45,656 nucleotides of DNA from Clostridia bacterium (GTDB taxonomy: Bacteria; Bacillota; Clostridia; Acetivibrionales; JAFADI01): assembly GCA_026417615.1 (NCBI GenBank), contig JAOACY010000031.1:1-45656 (forward strand), read 5' to 3'. Positions 34,636 to 43,625 of this stretch are shown one piece after another. A program made the position numbers and the translations under genes. Position 1 is the stretch's first letter. Every line of letters begins with the position of its first letter. The notes under the pieces are model-generated. The model ran no database searches, was not told where the DNA came from, and was given only the letters and a program-made list of their open reading frames with translations.

Positions 34636-36543
34636 TTACGCCTTGGTCCTTACTTCTTCCAATATCTTGCCGAGGAAATCCTCCAAAGCCATGGAGCCTA
34701 AGTCTCCATCCTTTCTCGACCGTACAGCCACCGCCCTGTTATCCATTTCCTTGTCTCCAACCACCAGCATGTATGGCACCTTCTGCATCTGAGCTTCCCT
34801 TATCTTGTAGCCTATCTTTTCATTTCTAAGGTCAGCCTCAACCCTGATTCCCCTGTCCTCTAAAAGCTTCTGCACTTCCAACACATATGGGTGGTGCTTT
34901 TCAACTATAGAAAGGATTTTCGCCTGTACTGGAGCGAGCCAGGTTGGGAATGCGCCTGCAAAGTGCTCTGTCAGTATTGCAATAAATCTTTCAATGCTGC
35001 CGAACACGACCCTGTGTATCATTACAGGACGGTGCTTCTCTCCATCCGCGCCAATATATGTCAGGTCGAATCGTTCAGGCAGGTTCATATCCAGCTGGAT
35101 TGTACCACACTGCCAGGTACGTCCTATCGAATCCTCAAGATGGAAGTCTATTTTCGGACCGTAGAAGGCTCCATCGCCTTCATTAACCTTGTATTTGATG
35201 CCTTTATCATCAAGAGCCTGTCTCAGCGCCGCAGTTGAAACTTCCCACTGTTCATCTGTGCCTATGGACTTTTCCGGTCTTGTGGAAAGCTCCACATGGT
35301 ATTTAAAGCCAAACACCCTGTAGAAGGAGTCTATGAGGTCTATTACTCCCGCAACCTCATCCTTAATCTGTTCCGGGGTCATGAAAATATGAGCGTCATC
35401 CTGTGTAAAGCAGCGTACCCTCATCAAGCCGTGCAGCGCGCCGGACAACTCATGTCTGTGCACCAGGCCAAGCTCGCCCATCCTTTGAGGCAGATCCCTG
35501 TATGAGTGCAGCTTTCTTTTAAAAACCAGCATACCACCCGGACAGTTCATTGGTTTTATTGCAAAGTCCGAATCGTCAATTTCTACCGTATACATGTTTT
35601 CCCTATAGTTTTCCCAGTGTCCCGAGCGCAGCCATAAATCCTTGTTCAGTATTACAGGGGTTTTTATTTCCTGATATCCCCTTTTCTTGTGCTCGTCCCT
35701 CCAGTAATCCTCCAGCAGGTTTCTAAGCACCATGCCCTTAGGCATAAAGAAAGGGAAGCCCGGGCCCTCGTCAAGAATATCAAAAAGGTCAAGCTCACGT
35801 CCAAGCTTTCTGTGGTCACGTTTTTTTGCTTCCTCAAGCCTGAAGAGATACTCATCCAGCTCGCTTTTCTTTGCAAAGCTTGTGCCGTATATCCTCTGCA
35901 GCATTTTATTCTTTTCGCTGCCTCTCCAGTAGGCGCCTGCTACAGAAAGCAGCTTGAAAGCCTTGATTTTTCCTGTGGAAGGCAGATGAGGGCCGGCACA
36001 AAGGTCTACAAATTCTCCCTGCTTGTAGAAGGAAATTTCTTCTCCCTGCGGAAGATCCCTTATCAATTCAACCTTATATGGCTCGCCCTTTTCCTCCATG
36101 AACTTGATTGCTTCATCCCTTGGCAGGGCAAACCTTTCAAGAGGCAAATCTTCCTTGATAATTTTTTCCATTTCCTTTTCAATAGACTCAAGCTCTTCTA
36201 TTGAAAAGGTTTTGTCGGCATCAAAGTCATAATAGAATCCTGTGTCTATGGAAGGCCCTATAGCAAGCTTTACATTGGGGTACAGCCTTTTAACCGCCTG
36301 CGCCATAACATGGGATGTTGTGTGCCTGTATGCGTGTTTCCCCCCCTCGTCGTCGAAAGTTAGAAGGCTGAGCTTGCAGTCCTTGTCAAGCCTGTAATTC
36401 AAATCCTTTACCGCGCCGTCAACTTCTCCGGCCAGCGCCGCCCTCGCAAGACCTGCGCTGATGCTTTCCGCTACTTCCCTTATTGTTGTGCCTTCATTGT
36501 ACTCCTTTGTGCTTCCATCCTTTAAAGTTACTTTAATCATCAT
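34636..36543 (-). CDS. thrS: Threonyl-tRNA synthetase
   Basis: The 635-residue product has the ThrRS domain order: N-terminal TGS (about 1-62), the editing domain with HTTSHVMAQAV and CAGPHLPSTGKIKAFKL, the class II catalytic core (about 240-530; MNCPGGMLVFKRKLHSYRDLPQR, RVRCFTQDDAHIF, zinc and ATP sites) and the anticodon-binding domain (about 535-635). It charges tRNA-Thr. The ATG follows GGAGGAGAG. A T-box leader and a strong promoter precede it, so expression responds to uncharged tRNA-Thr. thyA and folA follow closely and may be carried by the same transcript. Confidence 0.97.
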   Translation of the reverse strand: MMIKVTLKDGSTKEYNEGTTIREVAESISAGLARAALAGEVDGAVKDLNYRLDKDCKLSLLTFDDEGGKHAYRHTTSHVMAQAVKRLYPNVKLAIGPSIDTGFYYDFDADKTFSIEELESIEKEMEKIIKEDLPLERFALPRDEAIKFMEEKGEPYKVELIRDLPQGEEISFYKQGEFVDLCAGPHLPSTGKIKAFKLLSVAGAYWRGSEKNKMLQRIYGTSFAKKSELDEYLFRLEEAKKRDHRKLGRELDLFDILDEGPGFPFFMPKGMVLRNLLEDYWRDEHKKRGYQEIKTPVILNKDLWLRSGHWENYRENMYTVEIDDSDFAIKPMNCPGGMLVFKRKLHSYRDLPQRMGELGLVHRHELSGALHGLMRVRCFTQDDAHIFMTPEQIKDEVAGVIDLIDSFYRVFGFKYHVELSTRPEKSIGTDEQWEVSTAALRQALDDKGIKYKVNEGDGAFYGPKIDFHLEDSIGRTWQCGTIQLDMNLPERFDLTYIGADGEKHRPVMIHRVVFGSIERFIAILTEHFAGAFPTWLAPVQAKILSIVEKHHPYVLEVQKLLEDRGIRVEADLRNEKIGYKIREAQMQKVPYMLVVGDKEMDNRAVAVRSRKDGDLGSMALEDFLGKILEEVRTKA

Positions 36544-36555
36544 ATCTCTCCTCCG

Positions 36556-36772
36556 ATAAATAAAGCCCTCAATCCCTATGTCAAGGGACGAGAGCTGTTT
36601 CCCGTGGTTCCACCCTAATTGAAACTCATTGTGACTGTAACGTAGTCAACGCTTCAGCTCCGAGGCGGTCTTCAGACGGCTTGTCCTTAAAAGCACTTGC
36701 AGCCGGGGTGCCTTCTCTCTATAAGTCCTGTTCCGTCCTACTCTTCTCTTCAATGCTGAATTTGAATATTCA
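36556..36772 (-). promoter_or_regulatory. T-box riboswitch controlling thrS
   Basis: The minus strand has the T-box core AGGGTGGAACCACGG (complement of 36602-36616), preceded by a long stem-I region starting GAAGAGAAGAGTAGGA near 36750. It is followed by a terminator (complement of 36565-36595; CTCTCGTCCCT pairing with AGGGATTGAGGG) and a T-rich run. A candidate specifier codon is ACC (complement of 36667-36669, within GAAGACCG), consistent with threonine. Uncharged tRNA-Thr would favour the antiterminator and allow thrS transcription. Confidence 0.93.
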
Positions 36773-36778
36773 AGTTAA

Positions 36779-36807
36779 ATTATAGACTTCACTTTTTATA
36801 AAGTCAA
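36779..36807 (-). promoter_or_regulatory. sigma-A-type promoter of the thrS T-box transcript
   Basis: Minus-strand TTGACT (36807-36802), a 17-bp spacer and TATAAT (36784-36779) start transcription near 36772, about 230 bp before thrS. Confidence 0.88.
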
Positions 36808-36920
36808 GAGTGTCCTTCACAGTATTTCCAGGCAATAATAAATTATTTATAATTGTGGTAAAATAAGGAAAAGGGACAAGTTTGAAAAATGTCCCCCTTG
36901 ATTGCAAAGGCGGTGATGAT

Positions 36921-37070
36921 ATGAGAGTTAAAAGGGTAGGAAAGTTTAGAAGGTTAAGGCGCCAAAACTTCAGAAGGGCAATTGTCCTTTATCTGATTCT
37001 TCCATTTGCGTCTATTTTCATGGGCTATCTTATTACCTCCCTTGTGATACTCCCATCAATATCAAAATAA
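36921..37070 (+). CDS. Unknown 49-aa single-pass membrane protein
   Basis: The product has a very basic N-terminus (MRVKRVGKFRRLRRQNFRR) followed by one membrane helix (IVLYLILPFASIFMGYLITSLVIL). I do not recognise it. ATG at 36921 is chosen because GGCGGTGAT lies just upstream; the frame can extend to 36882 without a ribosome site. It is divergent from thrS and ends before a hairpin. The charge pattern suggests the N-terminus is cytoplasmic. It resembles the anchor of a larger cell-envelope protein but stops after the helix. Confidence 0.55.
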   Translation: MRVKRVGKFRRLRRQNFRRAIVLYLILPFASIFMGYLITSLVILPSISK

Positions 37071-37073
37071 TAC

Positions 37074-37122
37074 TTCTACTGCAAAAACCCGTTTTCGGAA
37101 ACAAAGCTGTTTTTGCAGCAGA
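37074..37122. terminator. Hairpin between convergent genes, containing the TTCTACTGCAAAAAC repeat
   Basis: TCTACTGCAAAAAC (37075-37088) pairs with GTTTTTGCAGCAGA (37109-37122) with one mismatch, and the 20-base loop holds a small CCG-TTTT-CGG hairpin. It lies between the 49-aa gene and the end of gerM and may terminate both. The left arm is a copy of the short repeat also found at 14253 and 40481. Confidence 0.6.
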
Positions 37123-37130
37123 TTAAATAT

Positions 37131-38132
37131 TTATTTTTGTATTAAATCCTCATTCCTCGTAAAGGGCTCGTCAAAAACGAGGTGCAGATAAACGTCTCTC
37201 TTTTTGCCGTTTATGAGGAACTGCACCTTTTTCACTTCGTGAAGCTCCGTCAGAGAATTGACAATTGAGTAAATCGTCATGCTTTCACCAGCCGTGCCGC
37301 TCTTATTGTTGTCAACAAACTGCTGTGAAAGGTTTACAGTGCAAACACCATCCTTTGTAGTGACAGCTATAAGCTTGGTTCCCTGGGGAATAACGGGGTA
37401 CAGCCCCTGTTTCTTGGGACCTATGGCAAGCTCCTGAAAAATATGCTTCTCAAGTCCATCACCTTTATTAACTGTTATCTCTCTCTTTTCAGGAACCAGC
37501 TTATCGGCATTTGAATTACTGAAATACACAGTAACTATTTTCTTTTCGCCCGGTAACGGATTTCCTCTTGAGTCAAGGCTGAATCTTGACATTTCACCCA
37601 AGGGGTTTCCGCTTGGACCTATGAGGTCCTTGCCTTCAACCAGGATGCGAACCTTGTCAATCCCGGCTATTTCTGTAAGAGTATTTACTATGGAAGCTCT
37701 TTCAACTATTTCGGCTATTCCTTGAGCTTTGTAATACTCCTTTGAAAAATCCACAACAGCCACATTCCCTGTTCTTTTAATCCCAATAAGCCTTGTGCCT
37801 TCTGGTATCGTCTGCTTGAGTTCCGGATTTTCCGGGCCTTCAATCAGCGCATTTACTGCAGCGCGCATAATTGCTCCATCCTTAACCAAAATCTCCCTGG
37901 CTTCTGGCAAAAGGGCACTGTTATCACTGTTCGTAAAATACAGCGTCATTTTTATCATTTTGCCTTCCGTATGGTTTTCAGCCTTATTATCAATATTGTC
38001 CTGCCGGCTGGTTTCCTGAGCTTTTTCTGTTACCTGGCTCTTTTTTGCAGGACCGCTTTTGCTTAAACCACTGCAGCCTGATGTAACAATTACAAGCACA
38101 AGGGTTATAAATAAAATAAAAATCTTCTTCAT
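37131..38132 (-). CDS. gerM: GerM-type lipoprotein with two GerMN domains
   Basis: The 333-residue product starts with a lipoprotein signal (MKKIFILFITLVLVIVTSGC; lipid cysteine at residue 20), a short polar linker, then two tandem GerMN domains: about 62-185 (MTLYFTNSDNSALLPEAREILV) and about 198-320 (VTVYFSNSNADKLVPEKREITV). In Bacillus GerM is a sporulation lipoprotein needed for germination and forespore engulfment contacts. It would sit on the outer face of the membrane. ATG at 38132 follows AAAGGGG by seven bases. An 8-bp inverted repeat lies about 93 bp upstream. Confidence 0.92.
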   Translation of the reverse strand: MKKIFILFITLVLVIVTSGCSGLSKSGPAKKSQVTEKAQETSRQDNIDNKAENHTEGKMIKMTLYFTNSDNSALLPEAREILVKDGAIMRAAVNALIEGPENPELKQTIPEGTRLIGIKRTGNVAVVDFSKEYYKAQGIAEIVERASIVNTLTEIAGIDKVRILVEGKDLIGPSGNPLGEMSRFSLDSRGNPLPGEKKIVTVYFSNSNADKLVPEKREITVNKGDGLEKHIFQELAIGPKKQGLYPVIPQGTKLIAVTTKDGVCTVNLSQQFVDNNKSGTAGESMTIYSIVNSLTELHEVKKVQFLINGKKRDVYLHLVFDEPFTRNEDLIQK

Positions 38133-38224
38133 AGGGATACCCCTTTGCATTTATAAAATATAACATTTTGACTTGTTTACTTTAAAATATGTTCCATAAT
38201 TAATTGTATACCCCTATTCCCTGT

Positions 38225-38247
38225 TGTAACATTACAAGCATGTTACA
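38225..38247. promoter_or_regulatory. Inverted repeat TGTAACAT-N7-ATGTTACA upstream of gerM
   Basis: The 8-bp arms are perfect (38225-38232 and 38240-38247). A TATACAAT, similar to a sigma-E -10 box, lies about 20 bp nearer the gene, without a clear -35. It is a possible operator; no regulator is assigned. Confidence 0.4.
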
Positions 38248-38301
38248 TTTATGTCTAATACTACAGCGTAAAAGGGGTACTGTTTAGTTTAGGCTGCAGT
38301 A

Positions 38302-39054
38302 TCAATCCACAGTAATAAATTCCTTTATCTTGTTGAACTTGCTGCTCTTAATTCCGGGTACCTTCGTAATATCTTCAATCTTTTTGAAGGGACCGTTTTT
38401 CTCCCTGAAGGCAATTATGTCTCCACCTGTCTCCATGCCTATCCCGGGAAGGGAATCCAGCTGCTTGGCTGTTGCCGTATTGATATTTATCTTCTCTCCT
38501 TTTCCGGGTTCACACTGTTCATCGATTACCGCTCCCCCGCTGTTTGCTACTACTTCAATTCCGTTTCCCGCCAAAGAGGCTTGCTGAGTTTTTGCAGCCT
38601 CTGCATTGCTGCGGACAGCAGCTGTGCTTGGCTTACTTTTTGCTTTTACTCTCAGCATGGTGTTTTCCTTTAATTTGAAAGCCAGATTTATACTTTCAGC
38701 ATCTGCCTGATCCGTCAATCCTCCCGCCGCTTTTATCGCATCATCTATCAAAGCTCCCTTCTGCAGGGAAACAAGGCCGGGGGCCTTTACACAGCCCACG
38801 ACATAAACCTGGATTTCTTCTGTCCTGCTGCTCTCAGGCTGGCATTGCGCGCCATCCGCCTTTGTATCTTGCGGTGCGGAACTTGTCTGCCGGAGCTCTT
38901 TAATATCTGCTGCAGCTTTTTGAATAATTATTCCCTCATTGTGTCCGCTTATGGCAAAACCTCCGATACACATTAGAACACCAAGAATTGCAATACTCGC
39001 AATCAGCATGCTTTTTCCCATAAAAAACCTCAGTCCAAGGATGTTTATTGTCAT
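38302..39054 (-). CDS. comEA: ComEA-like DNA-binding protein (SLBB plus helix-hairpin-helix)
   Basis: The 250-residue product has one membrane helix (about 14-36), a polar linker, a SLBB domain (about 80-138: IQVYVVGCVKAPGLVSLQKGALIDDAIKAAGG) and two C-terminal helix-hairpin-helix motifs (INTATAKQLDSLPGIGMETGGDIIAFREKNGPF; ITKVPGIKSSKFNKI). ComEA binds incoming DNA outside the membrane during transformation. No comEB or comEC follows, so the rest of the uptake system is not here. ATG at 39054 has GGAGGTG 9-11 bases away; ATG at 39021 has GAGG at six bases, so either start is possible. Confidence 0.9.
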   Translation of the reverse strand: MTINILGLRFFMGKSMLIASIAILGVLMCIGGFAISGHNEGIIIQKAAADIKELRQTSSAPQDTKADGAQCQPESSRTEEIQVYVVGCVKAPGLVSLQKGALIDDAIKAAGGLTDQADAESINLAFKLKENTMLRVKAKSKPSTAAVRSNAEAAKTQQASLAGNGIEVVANSGGAVIDEQCEPGKGEKININTATAKQLDSLPGIGMETGGDIIAFREKNGPFKKIEDITKVPGIKSSKFNKIKEFITVD

Positions 39055-39194
39055 TTATTTCCACACCTCCGGATACAATATTCTACGCAATTGTCTTATT
39101 TCCTCTTTTTTACATTTAATATTTCTCAAAGTATACAAATTGAAATTTATTTCTGGTATACTTTATAACTGTATTTATTTGTCCGGAGGAAAAT

Positions 39195-40469
39195 ATGAAA
39201 AAAATACTAATGATAATCTCAGTAATATCGCTGTTAATAGCTTCAACCCCGCCAGCACATGGTGAACAGCTTACCCTGCAAGCAGATTCATATATTCTTA
39301 TAGATTCAAAAAGCGGTCAGGTGCTTTATGAGCATAACGCCGACAAAAAGCTCTATCCGGCCAGCACAACAAAGGTGCTTACTGCTGTTGTAGCCATAGA
39401 AAAAGGCAATCCGGAGCAGTTGATGACAGCCAGCAAGGCAGCTGTAAACGACATTGGGAAAGATGGTATGAATATTGGAATTATGCCTGAAGAACAGATT
39501 AAAATGGACGATCTTCTAAAGGCACTTCTTATAAGGTCGGCCAACGAGACGGGAAATATTATCGCGGAAAATATTTGTTCCACCAGACAGGAATTCATGG
39601 ATTTGATGAATAAAAGGGCGGCTGAGCTGGGAGCAACCTCCACTCATTTCACCAATCCCTGCGGAGCCCATGATAAAGAGCATTACACAACTGCAAGGGA
39701 CATGGCGAAGATAGCCATGCACGCAATGACTCTGCCCATGTTCAGGGAAATAGTTTCAAAAAGAGACTTTGTCATGCAGCCTACAAACAAGCATGCCCAG
39801 TGGCCTGTCATGTCTTCAACCAACCACCTCCTTGGCTACAGGTCGGATTACTACACCACCGTTACAGGCATAAAAACCGGTTATACCGACCCAGCGGGAA
39901 ATTGTCTTGTCTCCTCCGCAGTCGATGCCTCAGGCATGGAGCTGATAAGCGTTGTCATGGGTGTTGCCCCTGAAGCAGGTAGAAATGCCGTATTCAAAAT
40001 ATCTAATGAGCTTTTGGAGTATGGCTTTAAGAATTATTCCATACAAAAGCTTGTTGGTTCCAACGAGGTTATGAACATAATAAGCGTAAACAATTCAAAG
40101 GATGACGACCTGCTTGAGATTGTGACGCAAAACAGCTTGGAAAGCGTCCTGCCAATAGATGCAAAAGAACATAGCATCTTCAGGAATATACACTTGAATA
40201 CGCCTTTAACAGCACCCATAAATAAGGGCGATGTTGTTGGGGAAGCGGAATTCATGAGAAACGGGATTGTTCTTGGAAAAGTCGCTTTGGTTGCTGCAAG
40301 ATCAATAGAAAAAAAACCGGAAGTTAAAAAGGTTGTGGAAGAATTGTCGGAAAGCAAGCTTCTTGAAAATTCCATAATCACAGCAGCAGTAATTCTTGCT
40401 GCCTTTTTCATTTTAAGAACCACTCTAAGAACCATTTCAAGGCGAAGACGCAATAAGCGCAACTTATAA
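39195..40469 (+). CDS. D-alanyl-D-alanine carboxypeptidase, second DacF-like paralogue
   Basis: The 424-residue product has a signal peptide (about 1-23), the catalytic motifs STTK (57-60), SAN (115-117) and KTG (227-229), a C-terminal PBP5-like domain, and then a true membrane helix (SIITAAVILAAFFILRTTL) followed by a very basic tail (RRRRNKRNL). The anchor differs from the amphipathic end of the first paralogue at 14274-15488, suggesting different localisation. It trims stem peptides in the envelope. The ATG is preceded by CGGAGG. A very strong terminator follows. Confidence 0.93.
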   Translation: MKKILMIISVISLLIASTPPAHGEQLTLQADSYILIDSKSGQVLYEHNADKKLYPASTTKVLTAVVAIEKGNPEQLMTASKAAVNDIGKDGMNIGIMPEEQIKMDDLLKALLIRSANETGNIIAENICSTRQEFMDLMNKRAAELGATSTHFTNPCGAHDKEHYTTARDMAKIAMHAMTLPMFREIVSKRDFVMQPTNKHAQWPVMSSTNHLLGYRSDYYTTVTGIKTGYTDPAGNCLVSSAVDASGMELISVVMGVAPEAGRNAVFKISNELLEYGFKNYSIQKLVGSNEVMNIISVNNSKDDDLLEIVTQNSLESVLPIDAKEHSIFRNIHLNTPLTAPINKGDVVGEAEFMRNGIVLGKVALVAARSIEKKPEVKKVVEELSESKLLENSIITAAVILAAFFILRTTLRTISRRRRNKRNL

Positions 40470-40480
40470 TCCAAAGGTGA

Positions 40481-40495
40481 TTCTACTGCAAGAAC
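40481..40495. repeat. Short repeat TTCTACTGCAAGAAC, copy 3
   Basis: It differs by one base from the copies at 14253-14270 and 37074-37088 and lies 12 bp after the carboxypeptidase stop, before the terminator. Confidence 0.5.
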
Positions 40496-40500
40496 AGCCT

Positions 40501-40551
40501 TAAAATCCCCCTGAAAGGGTTTGAGCAAGAAACCCTTTCAGGGGGATTTTA
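40501..40551. terminator. Very strong bidirectional terminator
   Basis: A perfect 22-bp inverted repeat (40501-40522/40530-40551, loop GAGCAAG) with A-rich and T-rich ends separates the convergent carboxypeptidase and leuS genes. Confidence 0.96.
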
Positions 40552-42963
40552 TTAACCTTTAACCACTATATTCACCAGTTTTCCGGGCACGGCAATTATT
40601 TTTACAACTTCCCTGCCTTCAAGCAAAGCCTTTACGGTATCAGCCTTCATGGCTTCGTCTTCCGTCTGCTGCTTATCAAGACCGGATGGAACTAATATCT
40701 TTTCTCTAATCTTGCCGTTTAATTGAATTACTATTTCAACCTGATCGGCAATAGTTTTGCTTTCGTCCCATGAAGGCCATGACTGCTGGTTCAGCATGCC
40801 CTCATAGCCGTTTTTCACCCAAAGCTCTTCCGCTATGTGAGGTGCGACAGGCACCAGCAGCTTCAGGAAATCTGCGAACTCGGCCCTGTTCACAGAGCCC
40901 TTTGCGTAGAAGTCGTTTACCAGAGACATCATTGCGGCAATTGCCGTATTGAACTTGAGGTTTTCAAAGTCTTCGCTCACCTTCTTGATTGTCTTATGCA
41001 TGCTAATCTCAAGGTCTTTTGAATACTCCGAACCCTCCGACAGCATTTCCTGCAGCCTCCATACACGCTCCAGGAACCTGCGGCAGCCCTTTACGCCGTT
41101 CTGTGACCAAGGAACCGCCTTTTCAAAATCCCCGATAAACATCTCGTACATTCTAAGCGTATCGGCGCCGAATTCCTCCACAACCTCATCAGGATTAACC
41201 ACGTTGCCTCTTGACTTTGACATCTTTTCATTGTTTTCACCAAGTATCATACCGTGTGAAGTTCTCTTTGCATAAGGTTCAGGAGTAGGCACAACGCCTA
41301 TGTCAAAGAGGAACTTGTGCCAGAACCTTGAGTAGAGCAAATGCAGAGTTGTATGCTCCATACCTCCGTTATACCAGTCTATGGGTGTCCAGTATTCAAG
41401 ATTTTCCTTGCTTGCGAGAGCGTCAGAATTGCATGGATCTGTATACCTCAGGAAGTACCAGGAGGAGCCAGCCCACTGAGGCATCGTATCCGTCTCCCTC
41501 TTTGCAGGGCCGCCGCATTTATAGCATTTGGTATTTATCCACTCGGTTATATTGGCCAGGGGCGATTCTCCTGTATCGGTAGGCTCATAGCTTTCAACCT
41601 CGGGCAGCATAAGCGGCAGCTCGCTCTCAGGCACAGGAACCCACCCGCACTTTTCACAATACACAAGGGGTATGGGTTCACCCCAATATCTCTGACGGGA
41701 AAACACCCAATCCCTGAGCTTGTAGTTCACCTTTCTGGCACCAAGTCCCTTTTCCTCAAGCCAGTCTGTAATCCTTTTCTTTGCCTGTGGAACAGCCAAT
41801 CCGTCAAGGAAGTCCGAATTAACAAGAATTCCGTTTTCATTGTCGGTATAGGCTTCCTTTTCAACATTGCCACCTGATACAACCTCAATTATCGGGAGAC
41901 CGAATTTTCTTGCAAACTCCCAGTCCCTTGTGTCATGTCCAGGAACAGCCATAATGGCGCCTGTGCCGTAGGACATGAGAACATAGTCTGACACAAATAT
42001 TGGTATCTGCTTTCCGTTTACCGGGTTCACGGCAGTTATACCCTCCAGCCTGACACCTGTCTTTTCCTTGGCCAGCTCAGTTCTTTCAAAATCTGATTTT
42101 TTGCTTGCAAATTCCCTGTATTCCAAAATTGCGTTTATATTTTCTATTTTGGTATTAAGCCTGTCAATCATAGGGTGCTCTGGAGAGATAACCATATAGG
42201 TAGCCCCGAAAAGGGTGTCGGGCCTTGTGGTGAAAATCCTTAAAACTTCATCTCCTGCAACCTTGAAATCAACCTCAGCGCCTTCCGAGCGTCCAATCCA
42301 GTTTTTTTGCTGAATTTTAACCCTTTCAATATAGTCCAGCCCGTCAAGGTCATTTATTAGTCTTTCCGCATATTCAGTGATTTTAAGCATCCATTGGTTT
42401 TTAACTTTTCTTACCACTTCACTTCCGCAGCGCTCACACACGCCGTTTACAACCTCTTCGTTGGCAAGACCAACCTTGCAATCCGTACACCAGTTTATGG
42501 GGCTTTCCTTTTTGTAAGCCAGTCCTTTTTCAAAGAGCTTTAAAAATATCCATTGAGTCCATTTATAGTAATTAGGGTCTGTGGTGTTTATCTCCCTGGA
42601 CCAGTCAAAAGAAAACCCAAGGGCTTTCAACTGTGATTTGAACCTTGCAATATTCCTTTCGGTTACCACTTTGGGGTGGATTTTATTTTTGATGGCAAAA
42701 TTTTCAGTCGGAAGGCCAAATGCGTCCCAGCCAATTGGATACAGTACATTATAGCCCTGCATCCTCCTCTTTCTTGCAACGATATCCAGTGCTGTGTAAG
42801 GCCTTGGATGTCCTACATGGAGACCGTGACCGGATGGATATGGGAACTCTATAAGAGCATAAAACTTGGGTTTTGCTTTATCTTCACACGCATGGAAGGT
42901 TCCATTTTCATCCCAGATGTCCTGCCACTTTTTTTCAATTTCCTTTGGATTGTAATCAAGCAT
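40552..42963 (-). CDS. leuS: Leucyl-tRNA synthetase
   Basis: The 803-residue product is a complete bacterial LeuRS. The HIGH-type motif is HVGH in [13 protein letters not shown] (about 42-55), the KMSKS motif is intact in [12 protein letters not shown], and the CP1 editing domain contains the [20 protein letters not shown] threonine-rich site. Two zinc-type cysteine pairs are seen (CTDC...CERC; CEKC...CYKC). It charges tRNA-Leu in the cytoplasm. It is the last gene of the nadD-yqeK-lytR_C-rsfS-leuS run, separated from rsfS by 175 bp holding a long hairpin. No T-box sequence is present in this leader. Confidence 0.97.
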   Translation of the reverse strand: MLDYNPKEIEKKWQDIWDENGTFHACEDKAKPKFYALIEFPYPSGHGLHVGHPRPYTALDIVARKRRMQGYNVLYPIGWDAFGLPTENFAIKNKIHPKVVTERNIARFKSQLKALGFSFDWSREINTTDPNYYKWTQWIFLKLFEKGLAYKKESPINWCTDCKVGLANEEVVNGVCERCGSEVVRKVKNQWMLKITEYAERLINDLDGLDYIERVKIQQKNWIGRSEGAEVDFKVAGDEVLRIFTTRPDTLFGATYMVISPEHPMIDRLNTKIENINAILEYREFASKKSDFERTELAKEKTGVRLEGITAVNPVNGKQIPIFVSDYVLMSYGTGAIMAVPGHDTRDWEFARKFGLPIIEVVSGGNVEKEAYTDNENGILVNSDFLDGLAVPQAKKRITDWLEEKGLGARKVNYKLRDWVFSRQRYWGEPIPLVYCEKCGWVPVPESELPLMLPEVESYEPTDTGESPLANITEWINTKCYKCGGPAKRETDTMPQWAGSSWYFLRYTDPCNSDALASKENLEYWTPIDWYNGGMEHTTLHLLYSRFWHKFLFDIGVVPTPEPYAKRTSHGMILGENNEKMSKSRGNVVNPDEVVEEFGADTLRMYEMFIGDFEKAVPWSQNGVKGCRRFLERVWRLQEMLSEGSEYSKDLEISMHKTIKKVSEDFENLKFNTAIAAMMSLVNDFYAKGSVNRAEFADFLKLLVPVAPHIAEELWVKNGYEGMLNQQSWPSWDESKTIADQVEIVIQLNGKIREKILVPSGLDKQQTEDEAMKADTVKALLEGREVVKIIAVPGKLVNIVVKG

Positions 42964-43019
42964 CTTACGTCCACTTCCTTATTCATATATTTGATTGTAA
43001 AGCAAAAACAGGTTTTCTT

Positions 43020-43108
43020 GAAACAAGATGCAAAAATCACTCACCTGCGTTGCAGCATTTTGATGTCGGAATTGCAACACAAGGTTCCAGTGATTTCATC
43101 GAGGTTTC
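43020..43108 (-). promoter_or_regulatory. Long interrupted hairpin in the leuS leader
   Basis: Nested complementary segments pair in register: GAAAC/GTTTC (43020-43024/43104-43108), GATG/CATC (43027-43030/43097-43100), AAATCACT/AGTGATTT (43034-43041/43089-43096), ACCT/AGGT (43043-43046/43082-43085) and GTTGCA/TGCAAC (43049-43054/43073-43078), with small internal loops and an 18-base apical loop. That is 27 pairs in one imperfect stem. It lies 57 bp upstream of leuS. Its function is unknown; a cis-regulatory RNA or processing site is possible. Confidence 0.6.
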
Positions 43109-43138
43109 GGAAAATTGGTTTTTGCAGAAAAACCATAT

Positions 43139-43477
43139 TTATCTGTAATTAATCACTCCGTCACTCCACAGCCTTTCCAGATTATAAAAGGCTCTGTCCT
43201 CCTCATGGAATATATGCAGAACCACATCTCCATAATCTAGAAGAATCCATCGTGCGGTTTCATATCCTTCCTTGTGAAAATACCTTACTCCGGCTTCAAT
43301 GAGTTTTTCCTCAACTTCATCCGCCAGAGCTTTTATATGGGTTGTTGAGGAACCGGTACAAACTATAAAATAATCAGCCAGTATTGATATTTTATTAATA
43401 TCAATCACATTAATATCTTTTGCTTTCTTGTCTTGCAGCGTCCCAACAATTTTCTCCGCTATCTTTTTTGATTCCAA
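43139..43477 (-). CDS. rsfS: Ribosome silencing factor RsfS
   Basis: The 112-residue product is a full RsfS/Iojap protein: DINKISILADYFIVCTGSSTTHIKALADEVEEKL, then GYETARWILLDYGDVVLHIFHEEDRAFYNLERLW. It binds ribosomal protein uL14 and blocks subunit joining under starvation. The start is TTG with AAGGGG upstream. In many Firmicutes rsfS follows nadD and yqeK, as here. The leuS gene is next on the same strand. Confidence 0.96.
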   Translation of the reverse strand: MESKKIAEKIVGTLQDKKAKDINVIDINKISILADYFIVCTGSSTTHIKALADEVEEKLIEAGVRYFHKEGYETARWILLDYGDVVLHIFHEEDRAFYNLERLWSDGVINYR

Positions 43478-43556
43478 TCAGTTTCCCCTTCCCGCTAATT
43501 AAATATATTTATGGATAAACATTATAACACTTTTTAAAATTTTTTCTATATTAAAT

Positions 43557-43625
43557 GCAATAAATATATCACATGGAAAAAGTTATCGGGCAAAGGCCAT
43601 TTCACCAAGCTGCAAGAAATACCTC
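43557..43625 (+). repeat. Right end of the 30434-30630 element family
   Basis: This 69-bp segment aligns without gaps to the reverse complement of 30561-30629, about 80-85% identical by eye, with long exact blocks such as ACATGGAAAAAGTTAT and GGGCAAAGG. It ends at ATACCTC and reaches the stop codon of the LytR_C gene. It lies between rsfS and that gene. Confidence 0.7.

Noticed and set aside
42964-43138. T-box for leuS
   Set aside because: No AGGGTGGNACC core and no terminator/antiterminator pair is present on the minus strand.
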